From assembly GCA_963843745.1 (NCBI GenBank), contig CAWJLP010000007.1:744001-808000 (forward strand): 64,000 bases of DNA, read 5' to 3'. The DNA is from Trebonia sp963843745. GTDB taxonomy: Bacteria; Actinomycetota; Actinomycetes; Streptosporangiales; Streptosporangiaceae. The notes under the pieces were generated by a model that worked only from the letters and a program-made list of their open reading frames with translations, searched no databases and was not told the origin of the DNA. The position numbers and the translations under genes are program-made. Shown piece by piece: positions 49,507 to 61,005 of this stretch (position 1 is the first letter of the stretch; the number at the start of each line of letters is the position of its first letter).

Positions 49507-50637
49507 CTATGAGGGCGGCAGCCGTCCGCCGCTGACTAGAACGGCGGATCCGCGGACATTGCCGTCCCGGGTCATCGTCTGCAGGGCAGCGGTACGGCCG
49601 AGCACGTACCTGTCGAAGAACGCCAGGGTCACCGCGACCACGATCTGCTCCACCCGGTTGGTTCCCCAGTAGGGGACCGTGTGGGTCGCCCCGAACAGGT
49701 CGAGGTAGTACCTGGCTCGAGCCTGATCGGCGGCGTACATCTGCACGCTCGTGGACGGCAGGTTAACGGTGTCGGCGCTTCCCTGCACGAACAGCATCGG
49801 CGGTGCACCGCCTGGGAAATACCGCCCGGGCGTCGGGGGCCACTCCTGTCCCGACAGAACGGCCACGGCCGCCAGCCGGTGATCGGTGCAGCACGTGTTG
49901 GCCGCGAGGCCGACGACCGTGTCGCCGCCGTCGGACTGGCCGGCCGCGCCGATCTGGCGGCTGTTCAGCAGGCCGGACAGCACCCCGGACGGCTGCCCGC
50001 TCAGCTCCAGCAGCCTGTTCAGCGCGTACGACATGTCCCATGGCTGGTTCACCAGGTCCGGTTCATCCGCCGCAGCGCCCACCCGGCAGTCGGTGCGCGG
50101 GAAGTTCACGGCAGCCACGACGTAGCCGGCACTCGCCCAGGCGTCAAGCAAGTCCGAGTACGGGGCGTCGCACTGCATGAACCCCGGGGCGAACATGATC
50201 AGCGGAAAAGGACCCAAGGCTCCGTGCGGCCCGCCGGACCGCTGAGCGCGGGGGTACCGTACGTCGACCACCAGCGTTCGCCCCGTCAGGTACTGGCCAG
50301 CCGGCCCGGTGTGTGCCGGCTCGGCAATGGTCAGCCGCTGCTCGCCGACATGGTAGGTGTCCACCGTTCCGACAGTGGCGACGGCGCTCGCGGGGACACG
50401 GCTCCCGCTGAGACTGTCAGGACTGGCCGTAGGCTGAGAACGGACCGCGCGCGTGCCGGGTTTCGCCGAAACGGCCTGGGGGTGACCCGCGCAGGCGGCG
50501 GCAAGCGCGATGACGGCAAGACAGCCAGCAGCCGCCCTGCCGACGGCAATCAGCCTGCTGCCCCTAGCGGCCTGCTTCACAGCTGGACCTGGCCTCTCCC
50601 CCGGCGATTGCGCGACCCACGTTACCCGACCCGTCAC
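49507..50637 (-). CDS. Secreted lipoprotein-like alpha/beta hydrolase
   Basis: 376 residues from GTG 50637; GTG 50580 (after GGGGGAGAGG) is a serious alternative and would place the signal closer to the N-terminus. The hydrophobic LIAVGRAAAGCLAVIALAAA ends at a lipobox-like LAAAC. The hydrolase core has nucleophile Ser in GAAGQSDGGD, Asp in VQGSADTVN and His in FGATHTVPYW, the layout of PAF-acetylhydrolase/dienelactone-type enzymes. It likely acts outside the membrane on esters. It converges with the WD40 kinase gene, ten bases away. Confidence 0.8.
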   Translation of the reverse strand: MTGRVTWVAQSPGERPGPAVKQAARGSRLIAVGRAAAGCLAVIALAAACAGHPQAVSAKPGTRAVRSQPTASPDSLSGSRVPASAVATVGTVDTYHVGEQRLTIAEPAHTGPAGQYLTGRTLVVDVRYPRAQRSGGPHGALGPFPLIMFAPGFMQCDAPYSDLLDAWASAGYVVAAVNFPRTDCRVGAAADEPDLVNQPWDMSYALNRLLELSGQPSGVLSGLLNSRQIGAAGQSDGGDTVVGLAANTCCTDHRLAAVAVLSGQEWPPTPGRYFPGGAPPMLFVQGSADTVNLPSTSVQMYAADQARARYYLDLFGATHTVPYWGTNRVEQIVVAVTLAFFDRYVLGRTAALQTMTRDGNVRGSAVLVSGGRLPPS

Positions 50638-51167
50638 GCATCACAATGGATCACGACAACCATGGCCGCAGGGGCCGACACGACAGACCGCCCGACGCTA
50701 AACAGGTGCACGCAATCGCGACGGCACCGCCCGCACCTCGCACCGCCCCTTCACGAAGCGATGAGGACAACGACCCGCGCTCGCAGGCACACCACCACAT
50801 GAACCTGATTACGAATCGCGATCATACGGCGAACTCCAGCTGCGCCTTACACGCGCGCTTCCGCCGCTATGTACTCTGGCGTTCACCGGGTTGCTTGCTC
50901 TTGATATCGCACAGATCAGGTTATTCGGGAGTGTCGATGTGGGGCTGGTAGCCGTGAGTCCTATCCAGTCGGACGGTGGTTTGAGGCTTCTCACACGAAG
51001 CGGGCGCTCGCGTCAGGTCGCAGAAGTCGCTGACGCCGGGTCTTTTGACTGGGTCACGACATGGCCGGCCATGTTTTCGCCAAAGCTCTGAAGGAACCGG
51101 TTTCGCCGCGGAACGGAAGTGCTTCCGCGTCGCGACGGTCGGAAGTTCTTACAGCGGTCTCAGGCCG
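50638..51167. other. Gap between the hydrolase and EACC1-like genes
   Basis: No convincing gene. The stretch 50890-51100 is noticeably less GC-rich than typical coding sequence here. Frames on both strands lack ribosome sites. Confidence 0.4.
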
Positions 51168-51509
51168 TCACTGTCCGCCGAATAGCTTCCGAATCACTGG
51201 TTCTACTTCATCGAAATTGTTGGCTGTGATCTTCAGCTGGTTCTTACCGCGCCGTATGCTTAGCGTGAATTTCGGACCTTTAGCCTCGGCCAGCGTCCTG
51301 ATAATCTGCAAGAATGCTGTGATTGACCCGCTGGAAAGGGCCACCACGAGCAGTTCAAGGCCCGCACCCTGCTCGCCAGGCTGTACAGGTGCTGACATCG
51401 CCTCGACTGTGATGCCCGGTACGCCGCGCAGCTCGGCATACAAGTCATCGAGATCTTCAGCGGCGTCAGCCCAGACCTCGGCATCACGCGGCGTGACATC
51501 GCCCTTCAT
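51168..51509 (-). CDS. EACC1-like effector-associated component
   Basis: 113 residues from ATG 51509 with AAGGGAACAAGG upstream. The protein has an N-terminal acidic helix (AEVWADAAEDLDDLYAELRG), a central hydrophobic helix (GLELLVVALSSGSITAFLQI) and a C-terminal strand pair (FTLSIRRGKNQLKITANNFD). This is the pattern described for EACC1, the small constant partner of effector modules in actinobacterial conflict systems. It is divergently encoded from a caspase-like protein, the partnership expected for EACC1. Family assignment is from memory of published descriptions. Confidence 0.65.
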   Translation of the reverse strand: MKGDVTPRDAEVWADAAEDLDDLYAELRGVPGITVEAMSAPVQPGEQGAGLELLVVALSSGSITAFLQIIRTLAEAKGPKFTLSIRRGKNQLKITANNFDEVEPVIRKLFGGQ

Positions 51510-51814
51510 CCTTGTTCCCTTCGTTTGCCCGGCAGGTTGGTGTTAGAGGAGTGCACGTCGGTGTCCCGGCAAGACGAATGCGACGGGCACTTGCCGTTTC
51601 GCTGCACTGGGTCTTGCATTGTCTGAGTAAAGCGGCCGCTCCTAAGATAATCTGGTGGCCGCGCCCCAGCTGGCAGCAGTCATGTGGCGATCAGAATTGT
51701 TCGGCATTGGGGGTGAGGTTGCGAGCGTGAAGGGAAGCAGTCCGCGCCTAGTCGAACTGTCTGGCACTTGTGCCTTCACTGCCTTGTCATCTGATACCGG
51801 TTTGTGCGGTTGGG
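51510..51814. other. Divergent promoter region of the EACC1/caspase pair
   Basis: 305 bases between the two start codons, with A/T-richer patches (for example near 51630-51660, CTAAGATAATCT). No palindrome obvious enough to name as operator. The two genes are probably coregulated from here. Confidence 0.4.
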
Positions 51815-53773
51815 ATGGATCGTGATCTTTCACGGTCGCGGGCCATCCTCATTTCCAACGCCATCTACCGCGACCAGGGTATTCCCGACCTTCCGGCGGC
51901 CGCAGGCTGCACGTCGGCGATGGAGACGCTGCTGACCGGTGACCTGTGCGGCTGGCCGGCCAACCGGGTAGAAAGCTTGCAGGACGTGGCGGCGCCACAC
52001 GAACTGGCCCGCAAGATCGTCGAGTTGGTCAGGGACGTGCAGGATGTGCTGCTGCTGTACTACGTGGGGCACGGCATGCGGACCGCGGATGGCCGTCTAG
52101 CTTTGGCTCTGGGTGAAAGCAGTGCTGCTCCTGAGTTGCTGCCGCACACAGCGATCACCTACGAAGCGATCGCCGGCATGCTTCGCGGCTGCCCTGCCGT
52201 GACGAAGCTGGTAATCCTCGACTGCTGTCACGCTGAACTCGCCAACAAAGCCAACTACCAGTTCCAGTCCACAGACATCGATGCCGAGCCGGTCGATGGC
52301 CTGTACTTCATCGGGGCGAGCAAGCTGTGGGAGAAGGCCAAGTCGCCGCTGAGTGGCGGGTTGCCCTACTTCACTAATGCATTCATTGAGGTTATTGGCA
52401 CCGGAATTCCCGGCAAGCCGCCGCAGCTGACCATTGACCAGGTTTTCATTGAGCTGCGGGCACGATTGCTGCGAGCCAACAATCCCGAACCCGTACAAAG
52501 CGGTATCAGGGATGCCCTTCATTGGCCTTTCGCTCGCAACGCTGCGCCCTCTGAAACTCACCGTGACCCGGATCGTGAGGTAGCGTTGCTCACCCAACGT
52601 CTTGCGGAATACGAGGAGCTAAAGGCGGCTGCCGACGCTAAGGTGCTGGCACTCCAAGCTGAAGTAGAATATCTTAAAGGGCGCGCATCCCACGCCACAA
52701 CAGTACAGCAAAAGCGCGAACTTCAAAGTGCTATCGACACAGCTGAGCGTTTGCTTGATAACACGGTTGCCGCCGGAGCGGCTGACAGGGCCGCACACCC
52801 GAGACCATACTTCACACCCAGATCATCCTCCGCACCTCTAGGAGGATCAGCCCAGCCAGTACATGGCGGGATGCGTGCTATGACGCAGCCCCGACTGCTC
52901 GGCGACCGGTACGAGCTAGATGGTGTCGTCGGGCGGGGCGGTACGGCGGAGGTCTACCGGGCCCGCGACATCAGGCTGGACCGGGTGGTCGCGATCAAGA
53001 TCCTCCGCACCGACCTCGCACGCGACCAAACCTTCCAGGCGCAGTTCCGCCGCGAGGCGCAGTTCATGGCGTCGCTGAACACCCCCTCGATCGTCGAGTT
53101 GTACGACACCGGCGAGGACATGTCGACCGGCGTCCCGGTGCCGTACATCGTGATGGAGTACGTGGACGGCCGCACCGTCCGAGACCTGCTGATCGAGGGC
53201 CACCGGCTGCTCCCAGAACGCACTTTGGAGCTCATCTCCGGCGTGCTGCGCGCCCTTGAGTACAGCCACCAGGCCGGCATCGTGCACCGGGACATCGAGC
53301 CCGGGAACGTGATGGTCACCCGCAACGGCGACGTCAAGGTGATGGACTTCGGCATCGCCCGTGCGATGAGCGACGCACAGGCCACTATGACGCAGACCGC
53401 CCAGGTGATCGGAACCGCGCAGTACCTGTCACCGGAACAGGCCCGTGGCGAGCGAGTCGACTCGCGCTCCGATATCTACTCGACCGGATGCCTGATGTAC
53501 GAACTGCTCACCGGCCGGCCGCCGTTCACCGGCGACTCCCCGGTGGCGATCGCCTACCAGCATGTCCGGGAGAACCCGATCCCGCCGTCGCGGCTCGACC
53601 CGGACAACCCGCCGTGGGCCGACGCGATCGTGCTCAAGGCGATGGCCAAGTCGCCCAACGAGCGGTACCAGACCGCCCCCGAGATGGGGTCCGACATTCT
53701 GCGTGCTTACTCTGGCATGCAGTCGACGGCGATGGCCCGCCAACCTCCGCTATTCAGCGCTGAGGGCAGTTGA
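51815..53773 (+). CDS. Caspase-like protease, coiled coil and Ser/Thr kinase in one protein
   Basis: 652 residues from ATG 51815 (a GTG at 51770 would add 15). Residues 1 to about 240 are a caspase-like domain with His86 in YYVGHGM and the catalytic Cys in ILDCCHAE (about 137-138). Residues 253-320 are a Glu/Lys/Leu-rich likely coiled coil. Residues 358-640 are a PknB-like kinase: GRGGTAEV loop 373-380, Lys395, HRDIEPGN at 491-498, DFG 511-513. The catalytic-loop Lys is Glu495. There is no membrane helix or PASTA tail. Cytoplasmic, probably a death or defence effector paired with the EACC1-like gene. Confidence 0.85.
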   Translation: MDRDLSRSRAILISNAIYRDQGIPDLPAAAGCTSAMETLLTGDLCGWPANRVESLQDVAAPHELARKIVELVRDVQDVLLLYYVGHGMRTADGRLALALGESSAAPELLPHTAITYEAIAGMLRGCPAVTKLVILDCCHAELANKANYQFQSTDIDAEPVDGLYFIGASKLWEKAKSPLSGGLPYFTNAFIEVIGTGIPGKPPQLTIDQVFIELRARLLRANNPEPVQSGIRDALHWPFARNAAPSETHRDPDREVALLTQRLAEYEELKAAADAKVLALQAEVEYLKGRASHATTVQQKRELQSAIDTAERLLDNTVAAGAADRAAHPRPYFTPRSSSAPLGGSAQPVHGGMRAMTQPRLLGDRYELDGVVGRGGTAEVYRARDIRLDRVVAIKILRTDLARDQTFQAQFRREAQFMASLNTPSIVELYDTGEDMSTGVPVPYIVMEYVDGRTVRDLLIEGHRLLPERTLELISGVLRALEYSHQAGIVHRDIEPGNVMVTRNGDVKVMDFGIARAMSDAQATMTQTAQVIGTAQYLSPEQARGERVDSRSDIYSTGCLMYELLTGRPPFTGDSPVAIAYQHVRENPIPPSRLDPDNPPWADAIVLKAMAKSPNERYQTAPEMGSDILRAYSGMQSTAMARQPPLFSAEGS

Positions 53774-53786
53774 GCGGCCCGTCAGC

Positions 53787-54122
53787 CTACCCATCACTGT
53801 GAACTGGGGTTTCGTGATAGGCGCATGAGCGAGGGTTCATTCGGGCTGCGGGCAGTTGCACGGATATTAGCGCAGCCAGTGCAGACAGGAGTCCGGCTGC
53901 GATCCTGGCCAGGTGCCCTGACCCGGCACCAAGAGCAATCGCCATGGGGAAGGCCCGTGCCGTAGGCGCCAGTGCTGGCACCTGCCACACCATCGCGTCT
54001 AAGTTCTGCGTCCGTGCTGCAACCACCTGATACTGCGCCACCAGCACATCAGGCGAAAGCTGGGTGTTGACCCCTGTTCCATTGAGCCAGCAAAGCACAC
54101 AGTCGCTGAAACCGGCTCCCAC
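53787..54122 (-). CDS. Truncated membrane protein fragment
   Basis: A minus-strand frame reads SPDVLVAQYQVVAARTQNLD, AMVWQVPALAPTARAFPMAI and GHLARIAAGLLSALAALISV, with two hydrophobic helices, resembling the N-terminal part of a small family of actinobacterial membrane proteins that begin with a VAQYQ/LVWQVP pattern. It ends abruptly after QLPAARMN, so the rest is missing. Its upstream side borders the IS110 element, which may have cut it off from its original start. Confidence 0.45.
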   Translation of the reverse strand: MGAGFSDCVLCWLNGTGVNTQLSPDVLVAQYQVVAARTQNLDAMVWQVPALAPTARAFPMAIALGAGSGHLARIAAGLLSALAALISVQLPAARMNPRSCAYHETPVHSDG

Positions 54123-54285
54123 GTCCAGAAATGGTGGATATGCACCTCGCGCGACGCGGCCGGTTCATCGCCGCTGACCGTACCTAATCGGCAGGGAGGA
54201 TGTGGATAAGCGCTTCCGGCCCGGCTTCCCCGGTTTTGAGGTGGTACGGGCGTAGGGTCGGGGGCCTGGGTCCCGGTCTGACTTC

Positions 54286-54335
54286 CTAATCGGCTGACGC
54301 TTTTTCGGGCTGTCCTGCGATCGATTTGCCGGCCG
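54286..54335 (+). repeat. IS110 subterminal direct repeat, left copy
   Basis: CTAATCGGCTG (54286-54296) and, at exactly the same offset of 34 bases, ATCGATTTGCCGGCCG (54320-54335), correspond to the right copy at 55537-55586. A third partial CCTAATCGGC lies at 54183. The shared blocks flank the transposase gene and are candidates for donor-recognition sequence. Confidence 0.6.
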
Positions 54336-54459
54336 GGATCCCAGGTTTTCAGGCACCCACCGGCGTGCCGGTCTGATCTGCCTGGCCTGGGAAGAGGCCG
54401 GGAATTCACAGGATCCGACGGCCAGCGGGTGCGTGCCACCTCTCAACCAGAGAAAAGAG

Positions 54460-55506
54460 ATGGCAATGTCCATCGTAGAGACTCGCGCAATTACCGGCGG
54501 CGTGGATACCCACGCTGACACGCACGTCGCCGCCGCGCTGGACCCGATCGGCGGCCTGCTCGGCGTCCGGGAGTTCCCCGTCACCGCGGCTGGCTATGCC
54601 GGCCTGCTGGGCTGGCTGGGCGGGTTCGGGACGGTGTGCCTGGTCGGGATCGAGGGCACCGGCAGCTACGGCGCCGGCCTGGCCCGCCACATGTCAGCCG
54701 CCGGCGTGCGGGTCGTCGAGGTGGACCGCTCCGACCGGCAGGACCGCCGCCGCCAGGGCAAATCCGACCCGCTGGACGCGGTGAGCGCGGCACGGGCGGC
54801 GCAGTCCGGCAGGGCCCGCGGCGCGCCGAAAGGACGGGACGGCGCGGTGGAGGCGGTCCGGGCGCTGATGGTCGCCAAGCGCAGCGCCCGCTCCGAGCGG
54901 ACCCAGGCCGTCAACCAGGCCCGGGCCCTGATCGTGACCGGCCCCGAGGACCTGCGCGCCCGGTTCGCCGCGCACGCCACCGCTGACCTGGTCACCAGCC
55001 TGGCGTCGCTGCGGCCCCGGCCCGGCGCGGTCGTCGGCTACCACACCCGGATCGCGCTGCGCGAGCTGGGCCGGCGCGCCGAGTTCCTCGACGGCCAGAT
55101 CGCCTCCCTTGACGCGCTCATCGTGCCCCTGGTCACCGGGCACGCCCCCGGCCTGCTCGCCCTGCACGGCGTCGGCCCTGACACCGCGGCGCTGCTCCTG
55201 GTCGCCGCCGGGGACCACCCCGAACGGCTCCGCTCCGAGGCCGCCTGGGCCCACCTGTGCGCCGCCGCCCCGATCCCCGCCTCCTCCGGCAAGACCAAAC
55301 GGCACCGCCTCAACCCCGCCGGCGACCGGCAGGCCAACCACGCCCTGTGGCGCATCGTGATCACCCGGATGAGCAACCACCCCCCGACCCGCGCCTACGT
55401 CGAGCGGCGCACCGCCGAGGGCCTGTCGAAGACCGAGATCATCCGCTGCCTGAAGCGCTACGTCGCCCGCCAGGTCTACCCCCACCTCCGCGCCGCCGCT
55501 GACTGA
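54460..55506 (+). CDS. IS110-family DEDD transposase
   Basis: 348 residues from ATG 54460 (ATG 54466 also possible). The RuvC-like DEDD acidic residues appear in GGVDTHADTH, LVGIEGTGSYG and SDPLDAVSAARA. The C-terminal Tnp domain has LHGVGPDTAALLLVAAGDHP and the conserved Ser region PIPASSGKTKRHRLN. No internal stop, so it may be active. IS110 transposases act with an RNA guide encoded in the element's own non-coding end. Confidence 0.92.
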   Translation: MAMSIVETRAITGGVDTHADTHVAAALDPIGGLLGVREFPVTAAGYAGLLGWLGGFGTVCLVGIEGTGSYGAGLARHMSAAGVRVVEVDRSDRQDRRRQGKSDPLDAVSAARAAQSGRARGAPKGRDGAVEAVRALMVAKRSARSERTQAVNQARALIVTGPEDLRARFAAHATADLVTSLASLRPRPGAVVGYHTRIALRELGRRAEFLDGQIASLDALIVPLVTGHAPGLLALHGVGPDTAALLLVAAGDHPERLRSEAAWAHLCAAAPIPASSGKTKRHRLNPAGDRQANHALWRIVITRMSNHPPTRAYVERRTAEGLSKTEIIRCLKRYVARQVYPHLRAAAD

Positions 55507-55536
55507 CAGCCCCGACTCCGGGGGCGGCCTGACCCT

Positions 55537-55586
55537 CTAATCGGCTGCCGCACCCAGGTGCTGGCCTTCTATCGATCTGCCGGCCG
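55537..55586 (+). repeat. IS110 subterminal direct repeat, right copy
   Basis: CTAATCGGCTG (55537-55547) and ATCGATCTGCCGGCCG (55571-55586), with the same 34-base offset as the left copy. Between the two blocks the copies differ. It begins 30 bases after the transposase stop. Confidence 0.6.
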
Positions 55587-55626
55587 CCCCCGGGCCACAC
55601 CAGACCCGCTGCCCGCGTGACCTAAT

Positions 55627-56017
55627 AAGAGCCTGCCCTCCACCCGGAGTGGCCCTTCCCTGTCTTGTCCGCACCCAGCAGCCTCAGCCCGAGCAGCATT
55701 TCCCGAGCCCCAGAAAATCAAAGAACTAAAACCCCATCCGAGCCATTGACAGACATAGGAGCATCGATCTGTAATTGTTTTAGCCAACTGCGACTCACTC
55801 GTTAGTCACATACCGTGACCGACGATCGGCTGTGGATAGCGGATCTGTCGGATCACCCCGAGGCGCCGTCGCTTCGATGTTCGACGCCTCCACTCAGCGA
55901 GTACAGAGACGCGAAACGATCTGTCGGCCGATATCGCGATCAGCAGCGCACAGCGCCTCCATCGCGTCACGCTCAGTCCCGTGCCCGCCTAGCGGCGCAT
56001 CGTCACCGCTGCCCACG
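55627..56017. other. Gap right of the IS110 element
   Basis: No gene seen. The segment 55720-55820 is unusually A/T-rich for this window (AAAATCAAAGAACTAAAACC and similar runs), which may mark a promoter or a foreign boundary, but no coding frame follows from it with a ribosome site. Confidence 0.4.
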
Positions 56018-56200
56018 TCACCATAGGTCGCCACCCGTTAGCACGTAGAGGAACGGCACGAGCGGGATGAGGGCGAACAGAGCCCACGCCACCTTCGCAC
56101 CGCCCCCGATATTACGGCGAGTTGCCAAGTCAATCCATACGAGGATCACAGCGACGGGATGAAGGAGACAGACCAGGAGTTCGAGAACCTTCTTCATCAT
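56018..56200 (-). CDS. Small two-helix membrane protein (PLDc_N-like)
   Basis: 60 residues with two membrane helices: KVLELLVCLLHPVAVILVWI and GAKVAWALFALIPLVPFLYV, separated by DLATRRNIGGG. The length and helix-short-loop-helix layout fit the PLDc_N-type small actinobacterial membrane proteins. AAGAG lies just upstream of ATG 56200. No neighbours on the same strand. Function unknown. Confidence 0.65.
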   Translation of the reverse strand: MMKKVLELLVCLLHPVAVILVWIDLATRRNIGGGAKVAWALFALIPLVPFLYVLTGGDLW

Positions 56201-56568
56201 CTCTTGAACCTACCAAGCCCCCCGCGGGCGCCTGTCCGGCCGTGCCCTTTCAGGGCCAGAACAGCGCCAGAGCACGCCGGACGTACGCGGTCTTCACAGA
56301 ATCGGCACACGAAGAGCCCAGCACCGTCGGTGAGCCCGTATGTCGCTCGCACGTGCCCCCCAAAGTCACGCCGACGCCGATCACGGAAAGTGATCGAACC
56401 TGAGGTGGCACCCGCGCAAACTCCCGCCGATATGCGCGGTTCGGGAGCGGCGATATCCTGCGCTCACGGCCGCTCGTAACAGGCGATTCTGTGGCGGCAT
56501 CCCATCGTGCCCGCCGCTGCCCAGGCTCGGGCCTGTCGCGTGTGGGCGTTGTGGTTTAGGTTCGGCTC
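56201..56568. other. Upstream region of glycogen phosphorylase
   Basis: 368 bases without a credible gene. The glgP promoter should lie near 56520-56560 (GTGTGGGCG-TTGTGG-TTTAGGTT), but no confident -35/-10 pair can be named. Confidence 0.4.
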
Positions 56569-59091
<2,523 letters not shown>

Positions 59092-59454
59092 GCGGTGATC
59101 GCGCCGACGACACCGGGCCCGCGGAGACCCGTCGCCAACCGTGAACGTCGGGGCGTAGGACCGAAACCCGTTGTTCTCGGCGATATTTGGCCCGTGTCTC
59201 CGGACGCGCAACCCTGACAGGCGCCCGCACGGCATATGAGGTGCCGACGCCGAAACCACGACCCCGGCTTCCGAGTAGAGCCAGGCACTCAGAACTGGAT
59301 GATCTGAATGCGGCATCACCATGTCGACTGCCGAGCCGATAGCCGCACGGATTCGGCGATCCGGAACGGGCTGATTCCGGGCGCCGATCACATGTCGTGA
59401 GTATGGGTGCGCCGCAGTCAGCAATGCGGGTCCGAGCTCGACGCGGTCGCTCGA
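59092..59454. other. Gap between glgP and a convergent hydrolase gene
   Basis: 363 bases. Overlapping frames exist on both strands, but none has a ribosome site or protein-like composition. No strong hairpin followed by T-run was found for either gene. Confidence 0.4.
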
Positions 59455-60333
59455 TCACGGACTTGGCGGCGGACTGGCGGAAGGTCCGGTCGCGGTCGCG
59501 GGGTCCGGCAGCTGCCGTCTGAGGAACGGGATCACCAGGGAGGCGACGCGTCCGGGGTCCTCGAGCATCACCCAGTGGCCATGCCCTTCGAGCAGTTCGA
59601 CCTCGGCCGACGGGAACGCCTGGCGCTGGCGCTCGGCCTGCTCGCTGGGCAGGTACGCGTCCTGGGTCCCCCAGATGACCAGCGCGGGACGGTCTAGCTG
59701 CCGCAGCGCGGCCGCCGGGCTGGCGAGCGTGTCCTCCGGTGTCGCGCGGTACAGCTTCAGTACGGCGCGCTTAGTGGCCCAGGGCCGGGAAGCGTCGTAG
59801 ATGTGATCGATCTGATCTCGGGTCAGCCGCGGGTTCTGCCGCCCGAGCAGCAGCCGGAACGCCGGCCGGCTGGTCGCTGCCTGGAAGACCTCGCCCGCGA
59901 CGGGCGTCCTCCAGATACGGGCGTAGCGGTGCCACCGGTAGCCGACCGCCACGCCGGAATTGATGAGCGTGGCGCTGGCCAGGGCACCGGGATGGCGTGC
60001 CGCCCACGCCAGCGCCCACGCGCCGCCGAAGTCGTGCGCAACGACATGCACGCGGGTAATCCGGAGCTGCTCCAGCAGCGCCGCCAGGTAGCCGGCGTAG
60101 CCGTCCACCGAGTAGGGGAAGCCCCTCGGCTTGTCGGCCTGGCCGTAGCCGGGCATGTCCGGCGCGATCACCCGGCCGAGCTCGCCCGCGCGGACGAGCA
60201 GGTCACGCCAGTCATCGGCCGGGCCCGGATTGCCGTGCACGAAGACGACCGCCTCAGAGGCATCCGCCGGCCCCGACGTCAGCACCCGGGACCGGACACC
60301 ACCGACCGAGACGTCAGCAGAAGCAATGCTCAC
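59455..60333 (-). CDS. Alpha/beta hydrolase, haloalkane dehalogenase/epoxide hydrolase-like
   Basis: 292 residues from GTG 60333, with GGAGG eight bases upstream; the frame to 60456 has no such site. Oxyanion region VVFVHGNPGPADDWRD, nucleophile Asp in VVAHDFGGAW, cap domain around 130-200, acid Asp in IWGTQDAYLP and His in LEGHGHWVMLEDP. An Asp nucleophile in the elbow distinguishes this from Ser esterases and points to dehalogenase or epoxide-hydrolase chemistry. Solitary gene, convergent with glgP. Confidence 0.88.
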   Translation of the reverse strand: MSIASADVSVGGVRSRVLTSGPADASEAVVFVHGNPGPADDWRDLLVRAGELGRVIAPDMPGYGQADKPRGFPYSVDGYAGYLAALLEQLRITRVHVVAHDFGGAWALAWAARHPGALASATLINSGVAVGYRWHRYARIWRTPVAGEVFQAATSRPAFRLLLGRQNPRLTRDQIDHIYDASRPWATKRAVLKLYRATPEDTLASPAAALRQLDRPALVIWGTQDAYLPSEQAERQRQAFPSAEVELLEGHGHWVMLEDPGRVASLVIPFLRRQLPDPATATGPSASPPPSP

Positions 60334-60503
60334 CACAGACCGCCTCCCGCACCGGCCCCGACAGCGGCCGGCGTCTACTCCGCAGCACTCAGCCCACCCT
60401 GGCAACTGGCGATGACAACGCAAGCGCCTGCCACTGGGCTGCAGCCTTGCATCCACTGGCCGCCGGGATCAATTCTGGCATGCGCCTCAGCTCATGAACG
60501 GTC

Positions 60504-60848
60504 ATGCCATCCAGAGCATCCTGGGAACAGCGACCCGCCGAACCAGACGATCAGCGCGTGCCCCTGCGCCACAGCCAACTGACCACCTTGCGCGCGGAAT
60601 CGGCGTCCGGCGCCCCACCACCCCACGCCGGAAGTCACGCTACGTCGTCAGCCCTCCTGGCGGCCAGCGCGCACATCGCCGCCGTTAGGCGCGGCTGCCA
60701 CTGCCTCCGCGACAATCAGCGTGGGCAGGCAGAACGGACTGATCTGTGCGCGGCAAAGCTCACGCGACTGGTGGGCTGGGGCCGCCAGCTCGCCGACGGC
60801 CATCCGCAGTACCCCGACCATCGGCCCGCTGCATACGTTGCAATCTAG
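60504..60848 (+). CDS. Doubtful hypothetical protein
   Basis: 114 codons; the last 60 residues (for example QAERTDLCAAKLTRLVGWGR and QLADGHPQYPDHRPAAYVAI) look somewhat protein-like, the first half does not. No ribosome site identifies the start. It could be the end of a decayed gene. Confidence 0.25.
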   Translation: MPSRASWEQRPAEPDDQRVPLRHSQLTTLRAESASGAPPPHAGSHATSSALLAASAHIAAVRRGCHCLRDNQRGQAERTDLCAAKLTRLVGWGRQLADGHPQYPDHRPAAYVAI

Positions 60849-60916
60849 ATCCCTGCACAAAGTGCACGAGCGCTGCAGATTAGGGCAGCGCTACAGGGCG
60901 CTTGCGCGATTTCGCC

Positions 60917-61005
60917 GAATGTACGCCCAAATTGGCCTGAGCACTGACGTCGTTGCAGGTCACAGCATGTTGGGATGTTCCATGGCAGGGAGAAGGTCTC
61001 CCGGT
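60917..61005 (+). repeat. Duplicated segment left of the NTPase/TPR gene
   Basis: About 90 bases that recur, imperfectly, at 63741-63830 in the same orientation. Shared blocks include GCCCAA, CTGACGT, GGTCAC and CATGG-AGGGAGAAG. It precedes the gene by about 110 bases. Confidence 0.6.

Larger units (their letters stand above)
54182..55626. mobile_element. IS110-family insertion sequence (approximate boundaries)
   Basis: An IS110 transposase gene with about 270 bases of non-coding DNA on its left and 120 on its right. The direct repeat ACCTAAT occurs at 54182-54188 and 55620-55626, 1438 bases apart, and is a plausible core/target pair; IS110 elements lack terminal inverted repeats. A longer internal direct repeat is listed separately. 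The left non-coding part is where IS110 elements encode their bridge RNA. Confidence 0.65.

Noticed and set aside
50638..51167. Possible defence gene between the hydrolase and EACC1-like genes
   Set aside because: Frames on both strands are short and without ribosome sites or motifs; composition suggests non-coding DNA.
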